Source: Agrypnia vestita
Taxonomy: Eukaryota; Arthropoda; Insecta; Trichoptera; Phryganeidae
Assembly: GCA_016648135.1 (NCBI GenBank)
Contig: JADDOH010002042.1
Location: forward strand, 35,952 to 99,951
Direction of reading: 5' to 3'
Length of the DNA: 64,000 nt
Positions 1 to 11,588 of this stretch are shown here, one piece after another. Each line of letters starts with the position of its first letter. Positions within the stretch are counted from its first letter, which is position 1. Under the pieces are notes generated by a model. That model had not been told where the DNA came from, did not search any database, and saw only the letters and a program-made list of their open reading frames with translations. The position numbers were made by a program, and so were the translations under genes.

Positions 1-256
1 ACATACTTGTGATTACACTGCTTCTTAATTCGCACTTATTGACTATCGATTCGACTACTTTCTAGAAAATTCTGTTCAATTTTGCACTAGAAAAAGTTCT
101 GGCCTGTCAGTAGGTACCGTAAACAATGGCTGATTGCGCAGCAGCCGGTCATCTCCTTTTATAGATAAACGTCGCGTCGCGATGGTTTGAGAATAGTCTA
201 GACATTTCGAGAGATTTAGATAGTGCGTAATTCATTAATTCTAAAATCTCGTTACA
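1..256 (-). repeat. Solo-LTR fragment (HSE-LTR family), cut by the window edge
   Basis: The right end reads CTCGTTACA (248-256), close to the CTCGTGACA terminus of the complete copy at 29197-29772. The strand is set by a TATA box, TATAAAA on minus (157-163). Upstream of it on minus lies a run of alternating TTC/GAA units at exact 5-nt steps: TTT 186, GAA 191, GTC 196, GAC 201, TTC 206, GAG 211. A second perfect three-unit site, TTC-GAA-TTC, lies at 60-72, downstream of the TATA box. The other end lies outside the window, so it cannot be told whether this is a solo LTR or part of a full element. Confidence 0.7.
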
Positions 257-1296
257 ATAGTATTGATTCTGAGACAAGACGAAAGTAAAGGAAGTATAAC
301 ACTCAGAATCCCTTGCCCATCGGATGAACGTGCAACTATCGAGAATAAGGCTCCTCAGCCAAGCTCGCACATGCAATAGATGAAACGTAGAAGACGTCAT
401 TCTCGTAATGAAGTATCGCCGAAAAAGAATAGTATTTTTTACTAATGAAATATTTTTTCATTTATGTCAAAACGCAAACATTAAATATATATATATAGGT
501 ATAGGAAAGGTTTATAGAAAGAAAAGATTTCTGTTTTTGTACTTTAATTTGGCTTCTAAATACTCCTTCCATAAGTTCGGGCTTTGTCTCATATTATGGG
601 GAGTATAATGTCTTTAAAATGTTATAACAAAGAATTAATTTATTATAAAAAATATTATTACGTATCTACTGTATAAATAAATAAAAAATAAATAAATGCA
701 GGATGAACGTGCTTTTAAGGGTTTCAACCCTGCATGTGCGATTATATAAAAACGTGATCAAATTTCACCCTAATTGATTGTTTGTAATTATTTCACGTTT
801 TCCAAGTTTTCTTCTTTTAGACCTGTGTGAGATTACTTTTTAATTTATTTTTTTAATTCGTGTGTTTGTAATTATTTTCCGATTATTTTTTTGCGTAGAT
901 TATTTGGAGCATTTTTTTCCTAACGCCCTGAATAATCGAGTGTCTACTGCATATGTATATAATTTAACACCAATCATTTTTGACCTAATTTTGACTCATT
1001 GTGTAATTCTGTTGCATCACATTTCATTCTCATCAACGCCATTCTGTAACCCAATGTAATTCACGAACGTCATTTTGTTGTCAGTGAAGCCGAAACAATG
1101 CACAAACCCGATGTGTTTCTGCTCGAAATCGTGGTTAACCTATGCCCGTGATTTGTCATGATGACGAGCTAATCTCAATATTGGTTTCAAACAGATACGT
1201 TGGAAAATAAGCCTCATCATAACGTAATTTAATATTACGATCCATACTGCATACATGGGATAGTAAATATTGAAATACCTGTAACAAAAATGATAC
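257..1296. other. AT-rich DNA without a recognised gene
   Basis: Only short ORFs without family motifs are seen. The one structure noted is an imperfect inverted repeat near 697-738 with ATGCAGG/CCTGCAT arms. Confidence 0.5.
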
Positions 1297-1890
1297 TTGT
1301 TTAGACAATTTCAGCGTATCATTTTTATATATAGCAAACTACTCTTTGATGCCCACATCGATAACATTATGACAAAGGATTCCTGTGCGCTCGGCTTCGC
1401 AATGCGTAGCACTACCTCATTTACCGAAGCAAAGACCCTCAAAATCCTGTATTGCACGTTTGTGCGTAGTAATTTAGAATACGCCTCACAAATCTTGAAT
1501 CCTGCATACGTCACGAATTGAAAATATACAAACAAAAATTTTCAAATACATGTCATATCGACTGGAATTAAACTTTACACGAGAGCAATATCTTGAAATA
1601 TGCAAAAACGTCGTGAAATAGCAACTTAACTTTCTTGCTAAAAATATCTTCAGGCTCAATAGATTGTTCCGAATTATTATCCAAGCTCTTAATCAATGTT
1701 CCTCCTAAAGTTCTAAGAACCAACCCCTTAATTTTACTCCCCTTGTTTCTCTAACTACAGGTAAAACTCATACCTGTGGAGAACTTGCAAAAAATTTAAT
1801 GCACTCACAGAAAAGTATAATTTAGACTTATTTCAAAAAAACTGTACTCATGTGCGACGCTTGCTTTCCGATCCATTTTTCAAATAAACT
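1297..1890 (+). pseudogene. 3' fragment of a Jockey-type LINE reverse transcriptase
   Basis: The 1297-1521 frame reads LLFDAHIDNIMTK, then LGFAMR, then LKILYCTFVRSNLEYAS and NPAY. This order (lD..lsF..Hid, lGf..R, tLk.LY.s.vRS.LEYas..W.P) is the thumb/C-terminal region of Jockey-superfamily non-LTR retrotransposons. The W of the usual vW.P is replaced. After a stop near 1519 the similarity seems to go on in other frames (NVPPKVLR-like at about 1700), so the copy carries several frameshifts. The palm motifs, including YADD, are absent, so it is 5'-truncated. What is seen: the motif order. Inferred: the clade. Confidence 0.65.
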
Positions 1891-2128
1891 ATACGTTATT
1901 ATTTTCAATTAACTCAATTATGAATAGTTTCGCCAGTATACCATATCATATATATGTACACCACACAAATACGATATTCTGTCACTACCAGTGTTCGATA
2001 TTTGTGACGTCACGTTGGCACAGAAATCGATTCTACAGAATATTGTTTCTTTTTCTTATGTGGCAAAACTGATTGGTCCAATTTCAAGGAAACATTGATT
2101 TTTATCATTTCTTTCTTTTTTCAAAATA

Positions 2129-3244
2129 TTAGGTCCTTACATATGAAATTGGCGTTTTGCCGTACTGGCAAATTTGATCTCAAATATCTTCTCTTTGGTT
2201 AGGAATGCCAAATCCAAATTTATACAGCTATTTACTCATGTATTTGTGTTTTGAAAATTATAATTCATTTGTTTTTTCCTCAATTGTTTTTTTCTTTGCG
2301 TTACTCAGTTTACAAAATGAAAAACTTGAAATATCGCGTTATTTACGAGTACGAGTTCCACCGTGGCACCAGTGCTGCAGAAACGGCTCGAAGGATTAAT
2401 GATGTGTATGGCGACGGTGCCGCAAAAGAAAACACAGTGCGTTTTTGGTTCCACCGTTTTCGTTCTGGATATTTCGACCTGCAGAACAAGCCCCGTGGAC
2501 GGCCGGAGACCAAAGTTGATAATGAAGAATTGAAGGCTATTGTGGAAGCGGATCCATCGCAAACCACATCCGAGTTAACTGCAGGCTGCGGTGTTAGTGA
2601 TAAAACTGTTTTAATCCACTTGAAGCAAATTGGTAAGGTAAAAAAGCTTGAAAGGTGGGTACCTCACGAATTGAGTGAAGCAAATCAACAAACGCGCGTT
2701 GACTGCTGCGTTGCATTACTCAACCGGCACAATAATGAAGGGATTTTAAATCTTAAATCTGGCCAGATGATTACGGCAGATGTCTATTGTCAGCAACTGC
2801 AAACCATGATGGAAAAGAAAGCTGCTAAACAACCGAGGCTGGTTAATCGCTCTAGGACACTGCTGCTTCATGATAACGCTAGACCACACACTGCACAACA
2901 GACGGCTACCAAATTAGAGGAGCTTCAATTGGAATGTCTAAGACATCCACCGTACTCTCCGGACCTTGCCCCAACAGATTACCATTTTTTTCGAAATTTA
3001 GATAACTTCTTGCAAAGGAAAAAATTCAACTCCGATGGGGCAGTCCAAACCGCCTTCAAAGATTTTATTGATTCCCGTCCGAATGGTTTTTTTTAGTAAA
3101 GGGATCGATGAACTACCTATGAGATGGCAAAAGTGCATAGATAGCAATGGTACATACTTTGATTAAATAAAACTATTATAATAAAAAAAAATCGGCTTTA
3201 TGTTCCTCCCATACTAAACGCCAATTTCATATGTAAGGACCTAA
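2129..3244 (+). mobile_element. Mariner copy 1, internally deleted
   Basis: The element is bounded by TIRs that start TTAGGTCCTTACATATGAAA and by TA target-site duplications at 2127-2128 and 3245-3246. It is 1,116 bp long against 1,284 bp for copy 4. The loss is one internal deletion of 168 bp, with the junction near 2751. Both outer TIRs are intact, so it could still have been mobilised in trans when a source was active. It shares a Leu-to-Arg change just before PNGFF with copy 2, which suggests a common subfamily. Confidence 0.95.
2317..3166 (+). pseudogene. Broken mariner transposase (copy 1)
   Basis: I place the start at ATG 2317 (MKNLKYR). It is the start shared by all four copies and begins the helix-turn-helix region; an in-frame upstream ATG at 2251 adds 22 hydrophobic residues with no family counterpart. 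The mariner linker motif WVPHEL is at about residues 114-119. The 168-bp deletion keeps the frame but removes the segment with the first catalytic Asp (TCDEKW in copies 2 and 4). The second (HDNARPH) and third (SPDLAPTDYHFF) Asp motifs remain. An extra T in the run before 3095 shifts frame and stops translation at 3096, losing about 24 C-terminal residues. It is catalytically dead. The C-terminal RWQKC-DSNG-YFD ending resembles the cecropia subfamily. Confidence 0.93.
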
Positions 3245-3314
3245 TATATCAATTGATTTTCTTAATGTCTGCATCTTTTTGGATCAAATTTTTATTTTTA
3301 GTAAACGATATATT

Positions 3315-3347
3315 CTGTTGAGGTGACCATTGCCTCCGAAACATGTT
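3315..3347 (+). ncRNA. Hammerhead-ribozyme-like relic
   Basis: The order is CTGTTGA (3315-3321; consensus CTGANGA, with A6 changed), a 16-nt stem II segment GGTGAC-CATT-GCCTCC with two mismatches from a perfect GGAGGC/GCCTCC stem, then GAAACATGTT (3338-3347). ACATGT is self-complementary and would form the minimal stem III seen in dimer-type hammerheads. The flanks TAAACGA and TCGTTTA are also complementary. The core substitution probably abolishes cleavage. Confidence 0.5.
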
Positions 3348-3966
3348 GATTATTAAAAAAATTAGTCGTTTATACGAAGCGTTTTCTAAATAATGCTACC
3401 ACAAAGTCATTTTGGAATTATTGAAGAAGTAGGTAATACTTATGAATTTATGAGTATTTTTTCGAATGAAAGAAACGTACCTATAGGGTATAACATAGGA
3501 CTATTTTTTCAAATTACGTCTAAATATTCGTTGCGCTTATTGTTGACGGGAAAGCGCTTTGATTTGTTATTTTCGAGTATTATTTTCTTTATCCGTCAGT
3601 GCGGGGCATATTTTCAATAGCGGCCATAGCGCGCAGATCACAAACTGGACCCGCCTTTTGTTCCGGTCGCTTTTTAAAAGCGTTTCCCGCCAATCGCAAA
3701 AAAAAAAGAAACAAAAATTCATAATGATAATGTCCCGTCATTCAGAAAAATGACGTGGATTTGAAAGTTGGACAGGAAAGCGCAGATGTAGGCCGTAAAT
3801 GGAAGGAAAAGGAAATGTCCGACCATACACAATACATCACCACAACAAAAGCATATTTGATAGCTGCGTTGGGGTGCACGGAGGTGGAGCGTGATTCCAG
3901 GGATTCAGATTTCAATTTTGAGCTCAAGATTTGTAGTATAATAATATACGATTTATTTTTAAATAT
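3348..3966. other. Intergenic DNA, no gene recognised
   Basis: A slightly GC-richer patch at 3590-3690 holds several CpG. The short ORFs here have no recognisable motifs. Confidence 0.4.
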
Positions 3967-4600
3967 TGTCACGAGACGTGACTTTGGGAGGTAAATGAAA
4001 ATTCATTTAATTGGAAAATTAATTATTACCAAAAAATGAACACACACAATGACACGAGTTAAATTGTACTACCGCTCTTAATTTTATAGTCGTTAAATGT
4101 CTCCTGAATATTTCAATAATTTATTATTGTAATATTTCAATAAAAATTTGCACTAATTAATGCTATTTCTATTTCTCTGAACACTTCTGGTAAACTCCGT
4201 TTAATATTCACGCGTAGAAACTTCTCGCCCTGGTATTTTTCCTTTATTCCGCTGGTTTCATCGATAATCACACTACGCTTGCTCGCTTACTAATATCGCG
4301 TGTTATAATATCACGAACCACTGATCATACTGGTTTACGCTACGGAAGTAATGCACTTGTTGTCGTTGTGGAATTAATTGACTGAGCCGCGTTGCGTGAC
4401 GCCTTTTATAGACAAATTCCTTTAATCAGATTTGTCCAAGAGATTGCAAGGGGCCTTTAGAACGTTCTAGACTTTTTCAATGTAATGTTTTAATACGTAA
4501 TGGAGTGTCATTGATTCTTCGAGAGAGAGAATGACTGACAATGCTTTGTGTGATGTTATTGTATTGCTATCAGCATTCAGTAGGTTTACCGTCTCGCTTA
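3967..4600 (-). repeat. Solo LTR (HSE-LTR family), copy B
   Basis: It begins TGTCACGAG at 3967 and ends in a decayed CTCGCTTA, flanked by AATAT on both sides (3962-3966 and 4601-4605), a 5-bp duplication as expected for LTR integration. Minus-strand TATA box TATAAAA at 4404-4410. Upstream on minus: CTT 4455, GAA 4460, TTC 4465, GAC 4470, TTT 4475, a heat-shock-element-like run with a perfect GAA-TTC core. It shares long stretches with the copy ending at 50633 (CACTGATC...CTGGTTTACGCTAC, TTGCGTGACGCC). No internal gag/pol sequence adjoins it. Confidence 0.8.
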
Positions 4601-4605
4601 AATAT

Positions 4606-5090
4606 ATTATATAATGTTTCTTAGAGAACATGGTCGTGTTTTTAAATTTACAAACAATTTCAACTTAAGAAATATTGTACCTATTTAAATTATGTTGCGT
4701 TGTTCTTCTCCTGAGTATGAAGAAATACTCTTTCAGCTGCAAAATAATGTTGCCACTTGAGTTATTTTTCTAAAAGTCTTTAGATAGATTTAGGGTAATT
4801 TGCAAAAAATAAATATTCAAGATTATTTCATGAACCCTGAAAACACGATAAACGTACTTATATATATATATATATATACATACGTGTACTTTATAAATTC
4901 TAATATTTGTTTGCACCTATTAAAATGTCCTTATTATATTATAAAATTAGTAAACCATAAAAATATAAAGGCTAATGTTTTTTAATATATATTTAATTTA
5001 GGCATAAAAGCTTTTGTAAGTTTTTTAATCTATATAAAATAATGCTTTGTAGTACAGACACGTTGATTTTTTTCGTCACTGTTATAGTTT
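4606..5090. other. AT-rich DNA with a TA dinucleotide run
   Basis: A (TA)n tract occupies about 4859-4877. No gene is seen. Confidence 0.5.
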
Positions 5091-5093
5091 TGA

Positions 5094-5340
5094 GAGGAGC
5101 AGTCCCTCTCATAATTGTATTATGAGAGAGACTGCTCCTCATAATACAATTATGAGATTGTGTTGGTGTGGGTTAAGGTGTTATTAATAACATAAATTAC
5201 TCAATTTTTATAAATCATCTTATTTTGGGGTAAACTTATTTTGGCTTATTTTGGGGTAAACCAAATAATCGCGTTGCATCACAAAGCAACATATCAATTA
5301 ACAACAATGTTTGTTAATTATTCCAAATAGTTTTATGCAT
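5094..5340. repeat. Dispersed repeat headed by a hairpin; second copy around 35890-37165
   Basis: GAGGAGCAGT (5094-5103) pairs with ACTGCTCCTC (5131-5140). The loop itself holds CTCATAAT/ATTATGAG, and the next 19 bases repeat that palindrome. The motif GAGGAGCAGTCCCTCTC recurs inverted at 35905-35928. The downstream block (GTTGCATCACAAAGCAAC, ATCAATTAACAACAA) resembles 37120-37165. Mariner copy 3 sits inside that second copy. The family is not identified. Confidence 0.6.
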
Positions 5341-5906
5341 TTTTCAACCGTTTTGGGTTTCATAATCACAATACAACTCGTAAAAGTACCATCAAACATA
5401 AATAATATTTTGGATGATTACGTTTTATTATACAGCGACAGCGCGTAAGGTTAGTGTGTCCGCCACTTGGCTGCTTACAGGACCCACGCTTTCAGTAATG
5501 TTTACAGTAGTCACGAGCTATTCCCTTTAACTAATAAGTGTGCCCTTCAGTGTGGCTACATTTTTTCAATTACTGTTCGGTTAATTTTAACCCCAGCATT
5601 GCTCGATGGATACTCTGTAGGAAGAACAAATTGAATTTGCGAATCACAATACTTTGACTTCACCAGCAATCTTTTATGGTGAATCATTATCTTTTTCTTA
5701 AAGTTTTGCAAATGTTATTAGTAATTTAATTTTTTAACGCAAGAATATTACTTTATAACTGTTTCCTCATTAATATTAATTTTATACACAATTTATGAAT
5801 TATATTTCCCACAATTTTAATTTAATCTCCATCGTTTGTTTAAATTTGAAACAAATTTTAATAAAAATCTTTAAATATGCAGGATATAACAATTGTAAAT
5901 TCAATA
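5341..5906. other. Intergenic DNA, no gene recognised
   Basis: A CpG-containing patch at about 5437-5525 stands out from AT-rich flanks. No motif was identified. Confidence 0.4.
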
Positions 5907-6286
5907 TTTATTTATTTATTTATTTATTTATTATTTATTTAACGCCCTTATGGGCTTTTACAATATACAGAATAATTTTTTAAAAAAATAACATAAGACA
6001 GTTAAAATAAAAATACAGTTAAAAGTTACAATAATAATAGTTAAAGGTAATAATAATAATAATAATAATACAGAAAAACATAAGAAAAACATAAGATAAA
6101 ATAATAATAAAATTAAAGGTACAAATAACAATAGTTAAAGGTAAAATAGAAAGACTTATTGTCCATTTCCATTTCGTTGGGATGTAAACAATTGTATCAG
6201 CTTTGTCCTATAAACAGTTATACAATCAGCAAAAATGTCAGCCGCCTCTGCATGCTCATTCCCTAATGAGTATAATGTAATATAGG
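5907..6286 (-). pseudogene. 3' end of an unclassified retroelement with a short C-terminal reading frame
   Basis: On minus, a stop-free frame from about 6286 to the stop at 6158-6156 encodes LGNEHAEAADIFADC, then ITVYRTKLIQLF, rich in ordinary coding-like residues. It is followed by an A-rich 3' region with (TAA)n at about 6048-6069, then GCCCATAAGGGCGTTAAATA and a terminal (TAAA)n tract (5907-5940). A coding C-terminus, a 3' UTR and a simple-repeat tail together fit a non-LTR retrotransposon 3' end. I do not recognise the family from 42 residues. Confidence 0.45.
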
Positions 6287-8140
6287 TACACCTTAACGTA
6301 TACGATACTAACATTTTACAGAATTCAATGAATCGTGTTAATTATCCATCGTATTAGTATATGGTAGTGGTTAACTCGTCAATAAATAGTTCGTAATAAT
6401 TCCCAAATTCACTAAGGCCCAAATTCAGAGTCAATACTTAGATGATTGAAAGGTTAAGGTTAGCCTCAAAAGTGTCATTTTGTACTGAAAATTACGGTTT
6501 TAAAGCGTAACTTACTTAACCCTTAAATCACTATGTATTGACTATGAATTCGGGGGTAAATGTTTACAATATATTACATATTTTTATTAATAATTTATTT
6601 ATCTTCATCTTAATACATGACATAGGAAATGGAGCCGTTCATCTCACTAGGAGGAACCTGTGTCAAGATGAGCAGATATATTTCAGACACTTTAGTCCAA
6701 TGTAATATATCAATTTTCTTTTAAATCTCTCTACTCGTGACATAGATACTGAAGAACATTTATATTACATAAAAAAATATAGACGTACGATTAGATTTCA
6801 TATCTTGGTTTTTCATTTTGGTTTCACATTTTGGTTTAAATGGTTTGGTTTAAAGTTTGGACCACAAGGGCTGCCAAAATATAAGGTAGGTATATATGAA
6901 TTATTCCATACAAAATATAACACATACCATATGACATCTATGTATGGACCGTCTGTCATGCGCGTAAATTTAGTATTTTTGTTGTTATCTGGAAAATATT
7001 TTAAGTATGGAACAACAATCATGTTATGGTGTAGAAGAAAAAAGTTTTTTGGACTAATAAAATAATAGGAAACTGTTAAAAAACCCAATTTCCGACATGA
7101 CATTAAAAACAATGTAGGAAGATGAAAATTTTTATTTTTTTAATTAAAAAATAAAAATTTGTCATAAAGTATGTCAAGGTACATTTATTACGCGAACGAA
7201 ATAAATGTTTGCGAGGCAAAACACAAAACAAAAAATAATACGAATTCAACAGTTATTTAATGATCCGCGCAGTGGTCTGCCTGTGATGCGTGTAACACTG
7301 GAGGCCTGCGCGGGATTAACCCGGCAAACCGGAACTTTATACAATGCAAATATCCATGAAGAGATATTGTGTACCATTTTCATTTTTCCTGCGGCAGCAA
7401 AGCTCGCCTGTCTATGCGATCATTTTATTCGTCGCCATTGTTTGTCTCCGGACGCTGAACACCGAACGCAGAACACGCGCGTGTGCGATCCGGTTTATAA
7501 TACTTGGTCCGGTATAATTTATTTAACACGTGTGTAATGGCTTTCAAAATTTAAAATACTCTTTTCGTTATATCTAACGATCCTATAACGTTACTTTCAA
7601 ATAATTAAATACAAAAAATAACGTTTTACGTGCATCAGAAACATTTTATATACTAGCCCAACATTAAATATATTTTTATAATTTACTACTCCTCTCCACC
7701 TCGTAAAGAAGACGTCCAAATTTAACTTTAATTACACTGTTTTTTTTAATCGAAAATAAAAACCATATTTATTTATTTTATTTTATCAATTGATCTTACG
7801 AAAGATCTTAGAGTTTCGTGACACATTTCACCCGGGAATCCCCGAAAAATATATTTTGTATTAAAAATCGGAAGAAAATTAACTCAATTTGTAACATAAA
7901 TAGAGAATTCAAATAAATATAATTTTAAATTAAAATTCACCATTGACATCAGGGTGAAGAAATATATTTTTTAAATTAAAAATCATAGGTTATTCAATAT
8001 TGTGTATTTCTTTTAATAACAATTTTTACAAAATACTTTATATATTGAATCAGATGGTTACAGATAAGAAAATGTCTTTCCCTTTTTATTTTACATATAT
8101 AAAAAATACTAAGATATTATCAAACAAATTCAATATTTTT
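6287..8140. other. Intergenic DNA with one hairpin and one GC-richer island
   Basis: A near-perfect palindrome made only of A/T plus single G/C ends lies at 7128-7160. A GC-richer stretch at 7190-7540 happens to stay open for 110 codons on plus, but the translation has no family motif and mixed composition, so I do not call a gene. Confidence 0.4.
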
Positions 8141-8170
8141 GTGGCGTATTTAGGTAGCTGGTGGCGCTGC

Positions 8171-8245
8171 TATAAAAGGAGTGAGCGCCAGCTATCTCGC
8201 TCTCTATTCATTCTCGTTTAGGTTCGGTCAACTCATAATATATCG
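8171..8245 (+). promoter_or_regulatory. Possible RNA polymerase II core promoter
   Basis: TATAAAAG (8171-8178) is preceded by a GC-rich stretch and followed about 30 bp later by an initiator-like TCTATTCATTC (8202-8212), then TTCGGTCAAC. This spacing is typical of an insect TATA/initiator promoter. No ORF follows, so it may belong to another solo LTR whose ends I could not define. Confidence 0.4.
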
Positions 8246-8260
8246 GAGAATACATTAGAG

Positions 8261-9521
8261 TCTCCATATCCCGAATTGGGATGTATAACAATTTTACTCA
8301 TGATTAGTTAGGGAAACAACAAAAGAAAGATTGATTAAGAAAACTCATTTAGATTTATTTCACATCGATATTTATATTACCTTAATGATTAATGGCTGAG
8401 TAAATTTTCAAAATGAGAAGGATGATTGCTGGGCAGAGCTCTTGACGCATGTCATAGGTGAATGACCTAACTTCTTGACCGCACTCACCAACTGAGATAA
8501 ATAATAGAACATAGGTATTATTGTTCATTATCATTTTTATCGTCTAGGTTCTGCGTATTGTATGTGAAAGATGCATGATAACTACCTGTGTTTAACAACT
8601 GGTGGCAACATTGACGCAAAATCTGCATTCCATTATTTAAAGCCATCTTTCGAACGACGCACGACTGAGGAAGTCATAGCCGAAACAGACCCACTTTGCT
8701 GAGTTCGACAAATCATATATTTTGGACGGCGTAAAAATGTTAATATGTCGCTGGTAGTGATTTATTTTAACCATTATTTTAACCGGTTACACACGGTACG
8801 GTTTTTGAGATTTGTATCTGATTGTATTTATGATTGGTAATTGAGATAAAACTGTTATAAAATTGTTTATAGTTGGCGACGACAGTTTAAACTGCGGATC
8901 TCATTTAAACCATTTAATTTTTAATTTTTTTTTACAGTTTATTACATTTTATTTTATTCTAATCTAACAAATTTATAAATAATACAATGAGTTTTATTCG
9001 CTGTACCTCTTCAAAAAAAGACTCTCGTGCTTGGAGAGAGCTGTGCACTTTTATGTAATTACATATTTTTTACACACGTATTTAATTTTTTTATATTTAT
9101 TTTTATATTTTTTTTGTAGTAACTTCTATTTTATTTGTTTCATTTCAGTTACCTTCGTAATTTCTGTAGGGAGGCTATTGAAATTGTTTATTGTTAAATA
9201 TTTATAATGTTGCTGATATTGTTTGGTGCTGCATTTTGGTATTTTGTCATCATCTAATCATTTAATCATTTAATTGGCATATGTCATCAAAAATCGTTTT
9301 TATCCAATTTTTTAATTTTGTAGTGTCGAAATGTACAATGTTACGTAGGATGCCACAGACTTTTTTGATGATCAACCGGTTCTACATCCACATCCTAAAC
9401 AGGAAAAATTGTTTTCTTTAGGCCTTGAACAATACTTTTTTGTCGGAAGAAATGGCTTTTTTTGAAAAATGTAAATGAAAAATGAGCATAAAATTATATT
9501 TCCCGTAAAGCAACACCACGG
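8261..9521. other. Intergenic DNA, no gene recognised
   Basis: Poly-T rich stretches occur at 8917-9120. No repeat family was identified. Confidence 0.35.
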
Positions 9522-9567
9522 TCGTTACTACGATTTTTATGAAAACTCATAAAAATCGTAGTAACGA
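9522..9567. repeat. Perfect 21-bp hairpin, 4-nt loop
   Basis: The left arm is 9522-9542, the loop AAAC, the right arm 9547-9567, with no mismatch. The stem is too short for a normal miRNA precursor. It may be the end of a decayed foldback element. Confidence 0.75.
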
Positions 9568-9599
9568 ACTATTTCGTTTTAAATTTCTATTCCTCTAAA

Positions 9600-9960
9600 A
9601 ACCACCCTGTGCATGCGGGTTGAGCCGGGCGCCCAGCGTGATATTGAACTTGCTGGTTCGGCATTCCGTATTCATGTCCAGATCCCGACAGCGCGACGTG
9701 GCGCAGTCATGTGGACTAAAAGCGATCATTCGAACGAGGATCGTGGCTCTGGGAGCTAATCTGCGATCCATCTCGCATCGGCCGGGCCGGGCAGCCTCCG
9801 CTGCATCATTAGCTGTCAATAGTCCAACTGCATATGGACCCTGCGTGCAGTATAAACTAGCCCCGGCTGCATTAGATATAAAAGCAAGGCAGCTGAGGTA
9901 TTTCCGAGGTAAATACGTACAAAAAACTCGACACTACCCAAGGAAATTTCTCTGGAATAT
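9600..9960. other. GC-richer island, candidate regulatory DNA
   Basis: It is CpG-containing (GCCGGGCCGGGC, GCGCGACGTGGCGC), of high complexity, and flanked by AT-rich DNA. Both strands have ORFs of 74-114 codons because stops are rare at this composition, but neither translation shows a domain. It could be a conserved non-coding element or an unrecognised exon. Confidence 0.35.
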
Positions 9961-10059
9961 ATGAAACATACATCTTATTGAAAATAGGTTTTTAAAAACA
10001 ATTGCCACCTAAATTTTACTTTTATTTAAGTGTATAAATAAATATAATACTTTTGAATA

Positions 10060-10300
10060 TGGATAATGCTGTGTTTGCTTTCAAATAGTGGACATTGCTA
10101 ATTTGCTATTTACATAATTGACTATTGCTTTCTTCGTTGTGATTGTGAGTCTAAAATCTACTTGAAATCTAACCTTAGTATGAAGCGGCCACTTTGTCAT
10201 GTAACACATCCTTGAAGATTGATTGGTGGAAGTGAATATTGCTTCCTTTGACTTTAATAGTGATTTGGAAACATGATTTTGGAAGGTGAGAGTAATCCTC
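10060..10300. repeat. Dispersed repeat, copy 1 (copy 2 at 44930-45140)
   Basis: Shared blocks in order: GTGTTTGCT, AGTCTAAAAT, TAATATGAAG-like, GTCACATGAC-like, GGAAGTGAATATTGCTTC / TGAAGTGAATATTGCTTC, and CATGATTTTGGAA. Same orientation and similar spacing. Family unknown. Confidence 0.55.
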
Positions 10301-11580
10301 GGTGACTCAACCAATTTTTTTTCAAATTCTTTGAATATTGCTGTGTTTGCCTCATAAGGGGATGCTGAATAGTCTGATTGTGATGCAGTAATGGGAGGGG
10401 TATTAGGGATTTTTTTCTTGGATATTTCAATATCTAATTTTATTTCTTAAATTCTTCATTTTTCTATAATAACATATTACACATTCATATTTAATTAGGT
10501 AAAAATTTTAATTTTTACAATGTTTAATTCTTAGGATATTTTTGGATTTCTTATTGATCATATTGGGAAGTTGGATTAATAGACTCGGAATTTTCGTGCC
10601 TTTGTTCTGTCACTATAAGAATTATTTTCTTTTCTTAATACTTACAATTGTCCTTTGACAAGTTTTCTAATTATGATTGATTTTATTTTTGTATTTTTCA
10701 TTCCAAAATTAGTCTATTGTTATTAAAAATAAACTTAGATAAGGACTGGCAAAATTTAATATAATTTAAATAACTTATTAGGGTCGTTTCTATTTACTTT
10801 AATGAATATTTTATTTTATTATTTAGAGAATTCTTAGTTGTAGCTGTTTAATTTTATGGTAGAAGATGCCAGAAAAACCCAGTTGGTAGCTATTTAAACC
10901 ATAACTGATTAACTATTTGACGATGGCGTATTAAAAACAGTACAGGGTGTGTTTGAAAACAACATATTTCAAATAAAAATATACGTAAAACCAATCGCAA
11001 TTTATAACATTTATTGCAGTTAAAATTAACCTCTACTCTCAGTCCTAAATATGTGAACATCCATTCCAATTGTTGGCATAAAACAATTAACTTATTCGAG
11101 TCGTTTTGTTTTTTATTCAGATTCATTTTTAATTGATTTATTTTTCTGTTTGCGTCATTTCTTGATTAAAAATTAGAAAAAAAATTGGAAGTACTTTTTA
11201 CAATGGTTTTCATTATGTAAAGTCACCCCCAAAATCCAAATAGTAGAAAGATGAGAGAATGTAAATATGAGGCTCATTTTTGTACGTAGCTTAACAATAG
11301 ATAAAATTTTCTTGGTAAGCAATCATCAAAATGAGTTCCGCCATTCGTTTAAAGCTGAGTAAAAATGTTTTTAATGTACATTCGAGAACGTAAGTCAGTC
11401 TATTGTGCCGTACTTTTTGGTTATTGTACCATCAGCACAAAGTGAAAGAAAACAACTGGTCACTTTCTAACATTACTATGGAATAAATATATCGATATTT
11501 TTTTAATCATTAAAATGTGGCAATTGTTTTTGTAATTCTTTTTCTAATTACTTTCTAATAATTTTGTTCTAGCTTGTCAC
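10301..11580. other. AT-rich DNA, nothing recognised
   Basis: No motif, repeat or gene was found by eye. Confidence 0.35.
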
Positions 11581-11588
11581 TTAAAAAA

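Noticed and set aside
2305..2567. ORFs antisense to the mariners, also at 25481, 36609, 36614, 40212 and 40250
   Set aside because: They recur in every copy only because the sense frame is conserved; no independent motifs.
7205..7537. 110-codon plus ORF
   Set aside because: No recognisable motif; GC-rich island, no promoter or splice context that I can defend.
9522..9567. microRNA precursor
   Set aside because: The perfect stem is only 21 bp with a 4-nt loop; precursors need a longer, imperfect stem.
9620..9964. 114-codon plus ORF and a 74-codon minus ORF
   Set aside because: Both are products of low stop frequency in a GC-richer island, with no domain in either.
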